NCBI GenBank assembly: GCA_002482545.1
Contig: DLGF01000014.1
Span: forward strand, 145,268 to 209,267
DNA: 64,000 bases
DNA from: Sporomusaceae bacterium UBA7701
Lineage (GTDB): Bacteria; Bacillota; Negativicutes; Sporomusales; UBA7701
Reading direction: 5' to 3'
The position numbers and the translations under genes were made by a program. Positions within the stretch are counted from its first letter, which is position 1. Every line of letters starts with the position of its first letter. The notes under the pieces are model-generated. The model was not told where the DNA came from and did not search any database. It worked only from the letters and a program-made list of their open reading frames with translations. Shown here piece by piece: positions 9,148-16,653 of this stretch.

Positions 9148-9942
9148 ATGGAACTAGCACTCAAAAATGTTGATGTCAGCATTAACCGGAAAACGATTGT
9201 CCAGGACGTGACGTTAAGCGTAAATAAGGGTGAATTCGCCGGCATCATCGGACCTAATGGCAGCGGCAAGTCCACCTTGCTCCGGGCTGTTTACAGGCTG
9301 TTTAAGCCCAGCCGGGGAGCCATTTTCCTAAACGGCGAAAACTTAAACCGTATTAAACTGGCGGATTCGGCCAGAAAAATGGGCGTAGTCGGACAGTTCA
9401 ATACCGTGGATTTTGATTTTTCCGTACTGGAAATGGTCCTGATGGGACGCACTCCGCATAAACGGTGGTTTGGCTCCGATACCTGGGAAGATCAGCAAAT
9501 TGCCTTGTCAGCCATCGAAAAGGTCGGCTTGGCTGGCTTTGCCCGGCGCAGCTTTTCCACCTTGTCCGGCGGCGAACAGCAGCGCGTCATCCTGGCCCGT
9601 GCCCTGGCCCAGCAGCCGCAAATACTGTTATTGGACGAACCCACCAATCATCTGGATATCAAGTATCAGCTGCAGACGCTGTTCATTGTAAAATCTCTTG
9701 GCATTGGCGTTCTCGCTGTTCTGCACGATTTAAACCTGGCAGCCATGCATTGTCATAAGCTGTACGTGCTGAAGGACGGCATGCTGGCGGCAAGCGGCCC
9801 GCCTGAACAGGTATTGACGCCGCAACTCATCCGGGATGTGTATGAGATTGACTGTGATATCCGAAAAAATCCTGATACCGGCTGCCTGTCCATTTCCTAT
9901 TTTCATAACAATCCGTTTTCCGCAGGCGGTGACCATTCTTGA
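9148..9942 (+). CDS. FecE-family ABC transporter ATPase
   Basis: Cytoplasmic ATPase of the chelate importer. Walker A GPNGSGKST, Q-loop VVGQF, ABC signature LSGGEQQR, Walker B ILLLDEP and the H-switch in VLHDLN are all present. The gene is read from ATG 9148, because AGGAGG (9136-9141) is 6 bp upstream. An in-frame ATG at 9124 lies inside the preceding gene and upstream of this ribosome site, so it is rejected. Gives 264 residues, normal for the family. The end overlaps the next gene by 4 bp (TTGA). Confidence 0.93.
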   Translation: MELALKNVDVSINRKTIVQDVTLSVNKGEFAGIIGPNGSGKSTLLRAVYRLFKPSRGAIFLNGENLNRIKLADSARKMGVVGQFNTVDFDFSVLEMVLMGRTPHKRWFGSDTWEDQQIALSAIEKVGLAGFARRSFSTLSGGEQQRVILARALAQQPQILLLDEPTNHLDIKYQLQTLFIVKSLGIGVLAVLHDLNLAAMHCHKLYVLKDGMLAASGPPEQVLTPQLIRDVYEIDCDIRKNPDTGCLSISYFHNNPFSAGGDHS

Positions 9943-10979
9943 AAAAGACAGCGCGCATTTTACTGGCGATTGCTTTTGCTTTAACGGTGCTGGCCTTTAC
10001 GGGCTGCCGGGCGCTAAGCACCACTGTTCCGGCGAAAGCGCTTTCAGCCGGTCCGTTGCCGGCAAACGCATATCCTGTAACGATTGCCAATTACGACACA
10101 GACGGAAATCCGTATTCTTACCGTTACGACCACGCCCCGAACAGAGTCGTTGTTTCCCATCCGGGCGCTACCGAGCTTTTGCTGGAGTTCGGTCTGGAAG
10201 ACCGCATCCTGGCAACCGTAGCGCCATATGGTCCTCCGCTCCCCCGGCTGGCCGAAAAATATGCTCGCCTTACCCTGTTAAAAGCGCAGTTCGTGCCTTC
10301 CCAGGAAGAGGTTCTGGCCATGCAGCCGGATTTGATCATCGGCTGGGCGCACCATTTTGTTCCGCACGAGCTTGGTGAAGTAAGAACTTGGGGGAAACGC
10401 TCCATAGCAACCTATATCCTGCCAAGTTCTATGACTAAAAGCAGACCTACCGTAGAAACTGCCGTTTATCCGGCCATAGCCGATATCGGTAAGATATTCG
10501 GCATAACCGATCAAACCGACCGCTATATTCAGCAGCTGCAAACCCGGATCAACCGGATCAAAGCAAGCGTTCAATCCGTCCCGCGAAAGAAAACGGTTAT
10601 CGTTCTGCAAAACCATGGCAACGGCCGCTTTACCCTCTACGACGAGAGTTACTTGATCACTCACCTGGTTGATATTGCCGGAGGGAAAAACCTCAATGAA
10701 AGACCGGCAACTTTTGTCGGGGCGGAAAATATCCTGGCCTTCGATCCGGATAGCATTATTTTTGTAACTTTCAGCAAAGACGGTGAAGAGTTGACTCACC
10801 AGCAAGCCTGCGCCGAGTTGCGGTCGATTAAAGAACTTAGCGGCATGCGGGCGGTTCGTCAGGCCAACATCATTGATCTGCCCTTTTTCACCGTCAATAA
10901 CGGCGGAGTGCGCACCATCGATGCAATAGAAAAAATCGCTCATGAGCTGTATCCGGAACGCTTCCCGGAGCAGCATTGA
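9939..10979 (+). CDS. ABC transporter substrate-binding lipoprotein (iron-chelate type)
   Basis: Periplasmic binding protein of the FepB/FecB/BtuF class delivering the chelate to the permease. The lipoprotein signal has charged MKKTAR, a hydrophobic core and a lipobox with Cys at about 23 (AFTGC). The domain starts with a NRVVVSHPGATELLLEFGL motif (about 66-84) and includes LAMQPDLIIGW, both typical of cluster A-II binding proteins. The TTG start overlaps the ATPase stop codon, indicating translational coupling. The chelate identity is not evident; the Fur-type box argues for iron. Confidence 0.88.
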   Translation: MKKTARILLAIAFALTVLAFTGCRALSTTVPAKALSAGPLPANAYPVTIANYDTDGNPYSYRYDHAPNRVVVSHPGATELLLEFGLEDRILATVAPYGPPLPRLAEKYARLTLLKAQFVPSQEEVLAMQPDLIIGWAHHFVPHELGEVRTWGKRSIATYILPSSMTKSRPTVETAVYPAIADIGKIFGITDQTDRYIQQLQTRINRIKASVQSVPRKKTVIVLQNHGNGRFTLYDESYLITHLVDIAGGKNLNERPATFVGAENILAFDPDSIIFVTFSKDGEELTHQQACAELRSIKELSGMRAVRQANIIDLPFFTVNNGGVRTIDAIEKIAHELYPERFPEQH

Positions 10980-11707
10980 CAAAACAAAGTGAACTTGCTA
11001 AAATGATAGCGAATTTTGGGGCCGATTCCCCGAAAAAAGGCGAGGTGTTCCCCATTTCCAGGGTTACGAAAGATCCGCTTGTCCGCCAGACGGAAATACT
11101 GGACGCGGCGCAAGAACTCTTCCTTGCGTCGGGATATCAGCAAACCAATGTAGAAGATATCATAAAAAAAGTCAGAGTGGCCAAAGGCACCTTCTATTAT
11201 TATTTTCCTTCCAAAGAAGCCGTTCTGGAAGCCATCGTAGCCCGCCATACCAAAGACATGCTTGCCAAAGCCCGTTTATTGCTGCCGGATACTACTTCAC
11301 CACTGGAAAGGCTGCAGTTATTTATAAACCTTTTTTATAAACTAAGCTTCACTGGTGAACTTGGCTTGTTTTCCAAAGTATTATATAAAGAGAAACAGGG
11401 GGAACTCATCAATAAACTTTGGCGCAAAACCCAGTTTATCATTATTCCTATCCTGATCCCCCTTATTGAACAGTGCAATCAGACCGGATTGACCAAGGTA
11501 GCGCACATGCAGGAAACCATCGGTTTTTTTGTCGGCATTATGGCTTCGCTGCTGGAATCCATCTCCCCCGCCGAATTCGGCCACGAAACAGATCCCAATA
11601 TTGTCCGGAACAAAATCGAAATAGCCGAAAAGCTCTTGGCGCATTTGTTCGACGCTCCTCCTGGCAGCATTCGCCTAGATCCTCCTTCCATGGAGGCCAT
11701 ACAATAG
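10976..11707 (+). CDS. TetR-family transcriptional regulator of the uptake operon
   Basis: A 243-residue TetR regulator. The N-terminal helix-turn-helix runs at about 41-85 (LFLASGYQQTNVEDII...VAKGTFYYYFPSKEAV), followed by an all-helical ligand domain. It has an extra tail of about 30 residues before the HTH. The TTG start overlaps the previous stop; the ATG at 11003 is an alternative. As the last gene of the operon it most likely binds the two perfect palindromes at 5036 and 5122. This would add ligand-dependent control to Fur control, and is inferred from position and palindrome type. A bidirectional terminator follows at 11822-11855. Confidence 0.88.
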   Translation: MTKQSELAKMIANFGADSPKKGEVFPISRVTKDPLVRQTEILDAAQELFLASGYQQTNVEDIIKKVRVAKGTFYYYFPSKEAVLEAIVARHTKDMLAKARLLLPDTTSPLERLQLFINLFYKLSFTGELGLFSKVLYKEKQGELINKLWRKTQFIIIPILIPLIEQCNQTGLTKVAHMQETIGFFVGIMASLLESISPAEFGHETDPNIVRNKIEIAEKLLAHLFDAPPGSIRLDPPSMEAIQ

Positions 11708-11821
11708 ACCGGCTGGGGCGGCGATGGCCGGGAAAGCCGGTATCAACGGCGCAGAACCTTCCCAATGCGAAATAAAGTAGCCTTGCCGCCATGCCCCTGC
11801 TATTTCTCCGGCGACTCAAGC

Positions 11822-11855
11822 AAAACGCGAAGGAATTTTCCCTTCGCGTTTTTTT
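11822..11855. terminator. Bidirectional intrinsic terminator
   Basis: AAAACGCGAAGG pairs with CCTTCGCGTTTT and is followed by further T residues on the plus strand. It ends the uptake operon. The same hairpin in slightly different form follows the intact ferritin gene at 12827-12861, so this copy was created with the ferritin fragment next to it. Confidence 0.85.
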
Positions 11856-11862
11856 CGCTGGC

Positions 11863-11967
11863 TTAGTCTTCTTCCCGTTTGCCGAGCCCCCGGTCAAGGT
11901 AAACCAGCGCGCCGGCTGCTGTCCGCAGCATTTTAAGCCGCTCGACGGTCTCTGAGGCCGAAGCTTC
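11863..11967 (-). pseudogene. 3'-end fragment of a ferritin gene
   Basis: Reverse-strand reading gives 34 ferritin residues and a stop: EASASETVERLKML, then a GALVYLDRGLGKREED tail. This lines up with the last 34 residues of the intact ferritin at 12870-13364 (tail GALFYLDKELGKRKED). An in-frame TGA lies a few codons upstream of the similarity, and no ferroxidase residues remain. It is a non-functional remnant. The isochorismatase gene begins right where similarity ends, so a duplicated ferritin copy was probably replaced by, or recombined with, that gene. Confidence 0.8.
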
Positions 11968-11992
11968 CCTTATATCCGGTGTCAGGAACAGG

Positions 11993-12529
11993 TTACTTTA
12001 CCAGGCGGGAAATGGTTTTGAATACGTCGGTGCCGGCTTGATGGCAAAGTTCGAACAGGATGGCTTCGACGGTGGTAAGAACCGCTCCCTCATATTCCAT
12101 GCGCCGCAAGGCGATTTCATAGTCGGCCGTCTTCCGGGAGCCTACGGCGTCGGCGGCAACGACCGGCAGAAAGCCATGCTGTTTCAGGTCAATCACTGTT
12201 TGCAGCACACAAATATGGGCTTCAATGCCCAAAAGGATGACGGTTTTCTTGCCGGACTGCCGGATGGCTTCCAGCAGTCGTTCGTCGCCGCAGCAACTGA
12301 ACGTGACTTTATCGTAGGGCCGGCCGCAGTAAGAGCGGAGTTCGCCGATGATGTCGCCCAGGCCCTGCGGGTATTGGCGGGCGGCGATCATAGGCACCCC
12401 CAGCGCTTTGCTTCCTGCGGCGAGCATGCTCATCTTGGCGGCAAGCCCGTCCTTTCCGTCGATATGTGGAAACAGCTTTTCCTGCACATCCACCATCAGC
12501 ACCAGAGAATCTTCCTGATTTATACGCAT
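11993..12529 (-). CDS. Isochorismatase-like cysteine hydrolase
   Basis: A 178-residue hydrolase of the isochorismatase/nicotinamidase fold, closest in appearance to the YcaC/ISOC subgroup. The catalytic triad is visible: Asp in LMVDVQEKL (about 14), Lys in GKKTVILLG (about 94-95), and Cys in GIEAHICVLQT (about 107). The cis-peptide region is IEAH. The physiological substrate is unknown for this subgroup. The reading frame is open further upstream, but ATG 12529 is chosen: GGGGGAAAGG precedes it and homology starts at MRINQEDSLVLMVD. It lies between the ferritin fragment and the intact ferritin on the same strand. Confidence 0.85.
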   Translation of the reverse strand: MRINQEDSLVLMVDVQEKLFPHIDGKDGLAAKMSMLAAGSKALGVPMIAARQYPQGLGDIIGELRSYCGRPYDKVTFSCCGDERLLEAIRQSGKKTVILLGIEAHICVLQTVIDLKQHGFLPVVAADAVGSRKTADYEIALRRMEYEGAVLTTVEAILFELCHQAGTDVFKTISRLVK

Positions 12530-12869
12530 GCCTTTCCCCCTTTTCCCGGTAGTGTCAATATTCTGCCGCACTTCAGGCCCTTTATACAGGATCATTCGGC
12601 GGCGGAATGCCGCCATACGTTTAAATTTGCCGGAGACGCGGCATATACCTGCCGGGCGGCGGGAACGACAACCATAAACTTGCCGTCCTTTCCCGCTTAC
12701 GGCTCGCTTCCAGGAGGATAAATACCGTTTTACGCGGAAGATGCAAAGCGAAGGACGCGGCGCGCCGGAATGCGGAATAACGGGCCTTGCCGCCGCGCTC
12801 CTTGCTCTTCCTCCGGCCACTCAAGCAAAAACGCGAAGGAATTTTTCCTTCGCGTTTTTTTGCGCCAGC
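12530..12869. other. Intergenic region with repeat copy 2
   Basis: No gene is seen. The right part (12769-12869) is the second copy of the ~205-bp repeat and contains the ferritin terminator. The left part carries the isochorismatase upstream region. An open frame continues through it but has no ribosome site or protein-like composition. Confidence 0.6.
12827..12861 (-). terminator. Ferritin terminator
   Basis: ACGCGAAGGAA pairs with TTCCTTCGCGT, flanked by A and T runs, 9 bp after the ferritin stop codon on the minus strand. Confidence 0.85.
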
Positions 12870-13364
12870 TTAGTCTTCTTTCCGCTTGCCGAGTTCCTTG
12901 TCAAGGTAGAACAGAGCGCCGCTGTTGTCCTGCAGCATTTTAAGCCGCTCGACGATCTCCGAGGCCGAAGCTTCCTCTTCGACCTGCTCACTGATATACC
13001 ACTGCAGGAAAATCTGGCTGGCATAGTCCCTCTCGGCAAGAGCCACTTCATAGAGCGAATGGATGAGCGCGGTGACATGCTGCTCATGGGACAGCACCTT
13101 TTCGAACATGCTCAGCCAAGAGCCGAATTCGGCCGGCGGGGCGTCAATAGCCTTAAGCAGCGGCTGGCCGCCCCGTTCCAGCAAATAATCCAGCAGTTTC
13201 ATGGCGTGGCCGGTTTCTTCCTGATACTGAACGCGGAGCCATTGGCCGAACCCCTTCATATTTTCCTTTTCACAGTAGGCGGCCATGGACAGATACAGAT
13301 AGGCTGAGGCCAACTCGGCCTGGATCTGATTGTTGATGGCGTCTTGCATTTTTTGACTGATCAT
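12870..13364 (-). CDS. ftnA: Ferritin (non-heme)
   Basis: A 164-residue bacterial ferritin that oxidises Fe(II) and stores Fe(III) in a 24-mer shell. Ferroxidase ligands are present: Glu17 (IQAELAS), Glu50 and His53 (YQEETGHA), Glu94 (LSHEQHV), Gln127 and Glu130 (WYISEQVEEE). The length is normal for FtnA. The upstream region is very AT-rich with a Fur-like palindrome near 13447-13465. It lies 1.1 kb from the iron-chelate uptake operon, so uptake and storage are neighbours. Its 3' end is duplicated at 11863-11967. Confidence 0.95.
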   Translation of the reverse strand: MISQKMQDAINNQIQAELASAYLYLSMAAYCEKENMKGFGQWLRVQYQEETGHAMKLLDYLLERGGQPLLKAIDAPPAEFGSWLSMFEKVLSHEQHVTALIHSLYEVALAERDYASQIFLQWYISEQVEEEASASEIVERLKMLQDNSGALFYLDKELGKRKED

Positions 13365-13791
13365 TGATTAGTTCCCCCTTGTCCATTTAGGTTTCTAGGA
13401 TAATTTTAGCATTATTGGCCTATCATTGCAACAATAATTTATACTAATTAATAATAATTATTACTTAATATAAATTATCATTATTTTCCATCTAAAACTG
13501 GCCTCGGATAACTCCGCTTCAGTCCCAGGATATCCGTGATTTTCCCCCGCCAATGCAGAACAGGCCCTCTCGCTCGCAGAAGCGGCGGCTTCGGCAAAGG
13601 ATAAACCCGCCTCTCTAGTATATCAATAAAATCTGTTTTCTATTTTATCAGGCCGGTCTTGATTAGTTAAGCTTTATTAGCCATCCGGCGCGATATTATG
13701 AATCATTTGAGTCGGCTCCGCCGGCAGGAAAAGAACGGTGATAGCGGCCAAGTCGACCTCTACCACCGTTCCGCAGAGCCCTATAATCAAG
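13365..13791. other. Intergenic region between ferritin and crotonase genes
   Basis: The left 130 bp is AT-rich and should hold the ferritin promoter. The remaining 290 bp shows no gene, no clear terminator after the crotonase gene and no recognised RNA motif. Confidence 0.5.
13447..13465. promoter_or_regulatory. AT-rich palindrome upstream of ferritin, possible Fur/PerR box
   Basis: Contains the perfect 12-bp palindrome TAATAATTATTA and matches the 19-bp Fur consensus at 13 of 19 positions. The base composition here is so AT-rich that chance is a real possibility. Confidence 0.35.
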
Positions 13792-14577
13792 TTACTTTCC
13801 GCTAAAATGGACTTGGCGTTTTTCCAGGAACGCCGCCATCCCCTCTTTCTGGTCATCTGTCGCGAAACACAGGCCAAACACTTCGGCTTCATAGGCAATA
13901 CCGGAGTCCAGATCCATGTCCAGTCCTTCATTCACCGCGGCTTTGCAGGCCTGTACCGCGACCGGAGCCCGGGACATGATTTTTTTCGCCATGGCTTTTG
14001 CGGCATCCATTAATTCTTCGGGGGCCACCACTTTGTTGACCAGACCAATGCGGTAAGCCTCGGGCGCGTCAATCATCTCGCCGGTAAACAGCAACTCTTT
14101 GGCCCGGCCTTTACCGATCAGCCGCGCCAAGCGCTGCGTACCGCCAAATCCGGGGGGAATGCCGAGCGATACCTCCGGCTGACCCAATTTCGCCTTATCC
14201 GATGCAATCCGGATATCGCAGGCCATTGCTATTTCACAGCCGCCACCCAGAGCGTAGCCATTGATTGCGGCAATGACCGGCTTTGGCAGATTCTCGATCT
14301 TGTTCAAAACGGCCTGGGCCGATTTACTCCAGTTACGGCCTTTGATCACAGTCATCGCTTGCATTTCAGCGATATCGGCGCCGGCGACAAATGACTTTTC
14401 GCCGCTGCCGGTAAGAATGATTGCTTTTATGGTATCGTCCTTGGAAAGTTCGTCCAATAGCCGGCCCAGCTCGCAAATGGTTGCGGCATTCAGCGCGTTT
14501 AATGCCCCAGGGCGATTGATGGCGACGATGCCAAGGCCATTATCCGCTTGGAACAACAGGTTTTCATATGCTCTCAT
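13792..14577 (-). CDS. crt: Enoyl-CoA hydratase/crotonase
   Basis: A 261-residue crotonase-fold hydratase that adds water to enoyl-CoA or dehydrates 3-hydroxyacyl-CoA. The oxyanion-hole segments SFVAGADIAEM and ALGGGCEIAMACD are present, and catalytic Glu residues lie at about 115 and 135 (GQPEVSLGIPPGFGG). It is the last gene of the acyl-CoA dehydrogenase-EtfB-EtfA-crt operon, so it probably works on the substrate or product of that dehydrogenase. AAGGAG precedes the ATG. No 3-hydroxybutyryl-CoA dehydrogenase gene is nearby. Confidence 0.92.
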   Translation of the reverse strand: MRAYENLLFQADNGLGIVAINRPGALNALNAATICELGRLLDELSKDDTIKAIILTGSGEKSFVAGADIAEMQAMTVIKGRNWSKSAQAVLNKIENLPKPVIAAINGYALGGGCEIAMACDIRIASDKAKLGQPEVSLGIPPGFGGTQRLARLIGKGRAKELLFTGEMIDAPEAYRIGLVNKVVAPEELMDAAKAMAKKIMSRAPVAVQACKAAVNEGLDMDLDSGIAYEAEVFGLCFATDDQKEGMAAFLEKRQVHFSGK

Positions 14578-14637
14578 AAAAGGCCACTCCTTATGGGCTC
14601 AATTCAACCAGGACAGCCGGGCATTTTCGCGCCTATT

Positions 14638-15831
14638 TCAGCCCGCCCTGATCCGCTGGAACTCCGCAGTCAAAATGGGCAGCACTTCCAGTACGTCGCC
14701 GACAATACCGTAATCCGCCATCTTGAAAATCGGAGCATCCGGGTCCTTGTTGATGGCGATGACAATATCCGACGACGACATCCCCGCCAAATGCTGGATC
14801 GCTCCGGAAATGCCGCAGGCAAAGTAGATCTTCGGCCCCACCGTCTTGCCGGTCTGCCCCACCTGGTGAATCGCCGGTTTCCACCCGGCGTCCACCGCCG
14901 CCCGCGAGGCTCCCACCGCGCCGCCCAGGACGCCGGCCAGGGCCTCCACCAGGGCAAAGTTCTCCGCCTTGCACAGGCCCCGCCCCCCGGAGACGATGAT
15001 TTCCGCTTCTTCCAGGTTGCAGGCGGCGGTGCAGACCCGGATGATGTCCACGAGTTTCGTCCGGATGTCCGCGGCCTTGACTTTGCTTTTCACCCGGATG
15101 ATTTCCCCGGTTTTCCCCTCGTCAGGTGCCGGCTTCTTGAAGACCGACGGCCGGACGGTTCCCATCTGCGGCCGGTGTTCCGGGCAGAGGATGGTGGCCA
15201 TGATGTTGCCGCCAAAGGCCGGCCGGGTCCAGGCGACCAGGCCGGTGGCTTCGTCGATGCCGAGCCCGGTGCAGTCGGCGGTGAGGCCGGTGCCGATGCG
15301 GCAGGCCACCCGCGGCCCCAGGTCGCGGCCGTTGTTGGTGGCTCCCAGGAGGAGGACCGCGGGCTTATAGGTTTGGATGAGGTCGACAAGGGCCGCGGTG
15401 TAGCCGTCGGTGTTGTAGCTGGCCAGTTCGGGCGCTTCCACCAGATAGGTCAGGTCAGCCCCGGCGGCGAAGATTTCCGGGACGATGGCTTCGACGTTGC
15501 CGCCGATGAGGACGCCGGCCAGTTTCTGGCCCATGGCGTCGGCCAGCTTGCGGCCTTCGCCCAGGAGTTCGAGGCCGACGTTCTTGGGTTTGCCGTCGGC
15601 GATTTCGATGAAGACCCAGATGTTTTGGTAGTGGGTTTTGTCCATGACTAGGGCCTGGGGTTCCGGCTCGCGGGTGATGGCCGCCACCGGGCAGGTGTCG
15701 ACGCAGGCGCCGCACTGGGTGCAGTTGTCGCCGATTTCGGCCCGGCGGCCTTTTACTTCGATGGCCCCGAAGGGGCAGGCGGTCGCGCAGGCGCCGCAGC
15801 CGATGCATTCTTCCGTTATGATTACAGCCAT
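14638..15831 (-). CDS. etfA: Electron transfer flavoprotein alpha subunit with N-terminal 2[4Fe-4S] ferredoxin domain
   Basis: A 397-residue EtfA. Residues 1-60 form a ferredoxin domain with two CX2CX2CX3C sets (Cys 9/12/15/19 and 37/40/43/47). The Etf alpha N-domain follows, then the C-terminal FAD-binding domain with GQTGKTVGPKIYFACGISG. This extra domain is known from CarE of the caffeyl-CoA reductase-Etf complex of acetogens and suggests an electron-bifurcating complex that reduces ferredoxin. It is encoded 15 bp after etfB and downstream of the acyl-CoA dehydrogenase, in the same order as carC-carD-carE. The stretch is markedly GC-rich compared with its neighbours. Confidence 0.93.
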   Translation of the reverse strand: MAVIITEECIGCGACATACPFGAIEVKGRRAEIGDNCTQCGACVDTCPVAAITREPEPQALVMDKTHYQNIWVFIEIADGKPKNVGLELLGEGRKLADAMGQKLAGVLIGGNVEAIVPEIFAAGADLTYLVEAPELASYNTDGYTAALVDLIQTYKPAVLLLGATNNGRDLGPRVACRIGTGLTADCTGLGIDEATGLVAWTRPAFGGNIMATILCPEHRPQMGTVRPSVFKKPAPDEGKTGEIIRVKSKVKAADIRTKLVDIIRVCTAACNLEEAEIIVSGGRGLCKAENFALVEALAGVLGGAVGASRAAVDAGWKPAIHQVGQTGKTVGPKIYFACGISGAIQHLAGMSSSDIVIAINKDPDAPIFKMADYGIVGDVLEVLPILTAEFQRIRAG

Positions 15832-15846
15832 TTCGCTTCTCCCTTG

Positions 15847-16632
15847 TTAGACGATTTTGGCGTCAGCCAGTTTCTGCAGCAGGTCGGCTACGGCTTCCCG
15901 GGCGGTTTCTTTCTGGATGACGACCCCCTGGGTGCGCTGGGGCGGGGTGAAGATCTTCCGCACTTGGGTCGGCGAGCCTTTGAGCCCCAGGCGGGGTTCG
16001 CTTACGGCGAGGTCGCCGGCGCCCCATAGGGGGATTTCGGCGCGGTTGGCTTTCATGGTGCCTTTGACGGTAGGGAGCCGCGGTTCGTTGATGGCTTTTA
16101 CTACCGATACCAGCACCGGGGTTTGGACTTCGAGGATTTCATAGCCGACGTCGTGTTCGCGCTCGACGCGGACGGCGGCGCCTTCCACGGTCAGTTTGGC
16201 GACATAGGTTACCTGGGCGATGCCGAGGTGTTCGGCCATTTCCGGCCCGACCTGGGCGGTGTCGCCGTCGATGGCTTGTTTGCCGCAGAGGATGATGTCG
16301 TAGTTGCCGAGTTTCCGGATGGCGGCCGCCAGGGTGTAGCTGGTGGCCAGCGTATCCGCGCCGCCGAAGGCCCGGTCGCTGACGAGGACGGCTTCGTCCG
16401 CCCCCATCGCCAGGCATTCCTTAAGCGCATCTTTGGCCTGGGGCGGCCCCATGGAAATGACGGTCACTCGGCCGCCGTGCTGTTCTTTGAGCTGAAGGGC
16501 CGTTTCGAGGGCGTTTTTGTCAAAGGGGTTGACGATGCTGGGCACGCCTTGGCGGATGAGGGTGTTGGTGACCGGGTCGATTTTGACTTCGGTCGTGTCC
16601 GGGACTTGTTTGACGCACACTACAAGGTTCAT
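15847..16632 (-). CDS. etfB: Electron transfer flavoprotein beta subunit
   Basis: A 261-residue EtfB. It begins MNLVVCVKQVPDTTEVKIDP and carries the family's NPFDKNALETALQLKE segment and the signature region around VKAINEPRLPTVKGTMKA (about 180-197). It binds FAD/AMP-type cofactors with EtfA and passes electrons between NADH and the acyl-CoA dehydrogenase. A strong ribosome site (AGGAGA) precedes it. It is 21 bp downstream of the dehydrogenase gene. An NADH-binding bifurcating Etf is expected given the CarE-like partner, but is not proven by motif. Confidence 0.94.
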   Translation of the reverse strand: MNLVVCVKQVPDTTEVKIDPVTNTLIRQGVPSIVNPFDKNALETALQLKEQHGGRVTVISMGPPQAKDALKECLAMGADEAVLVSDRAFGGADTLATSYTLAAAIRKLGNYDIILCGKQAIDGDTAQVGPEMAEHLGIAQVTYVAKLTVEGAAVRVEREHDVGYEILEVQTPVLVSVVKAINEPRLPTVKGTMKANRAEIPLWGAGDLAVSEPRLGLKGSPTQVRKIFTPPQRTQGVVIQKETAREAVADLLQKLADAKIV

Positions 16633-16653
16633 TGGTTCGTCTCCTGTTTTGTG

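Larger units (their letters stand above)
11764..11967. repeat. Diverged ~205-bp direct repeat, copy 1
   Basis: Aligns collinearly with 12769-12974. Shared landmarks are AATGCG, CCTTGCCGCC, the AACGCGAAGG hairpin, and GCATTTTAAGCCGCTCGACG followed by GAGGCCGAAGCTTCC. It covers the last 34 codons of a ferritin gene, its terminator and about 60 bp beyond. The spacing between copies is about 1005 bp. Confidence 0.85.

Noticed and set aside
12038..12721. Plus-strand open frame of 227 residues
   Set aside because: Antisense to the isochorismatase-like gene with visible catalytic triad; no ribosome site or family features.
12530..12820. N-terminal extension of the isochorismatase-like protein
   Set aside because: The extra 97 residues are Arg/Ser-rich, unlike the family, and a ribosome site stands directly before ATG 12529.
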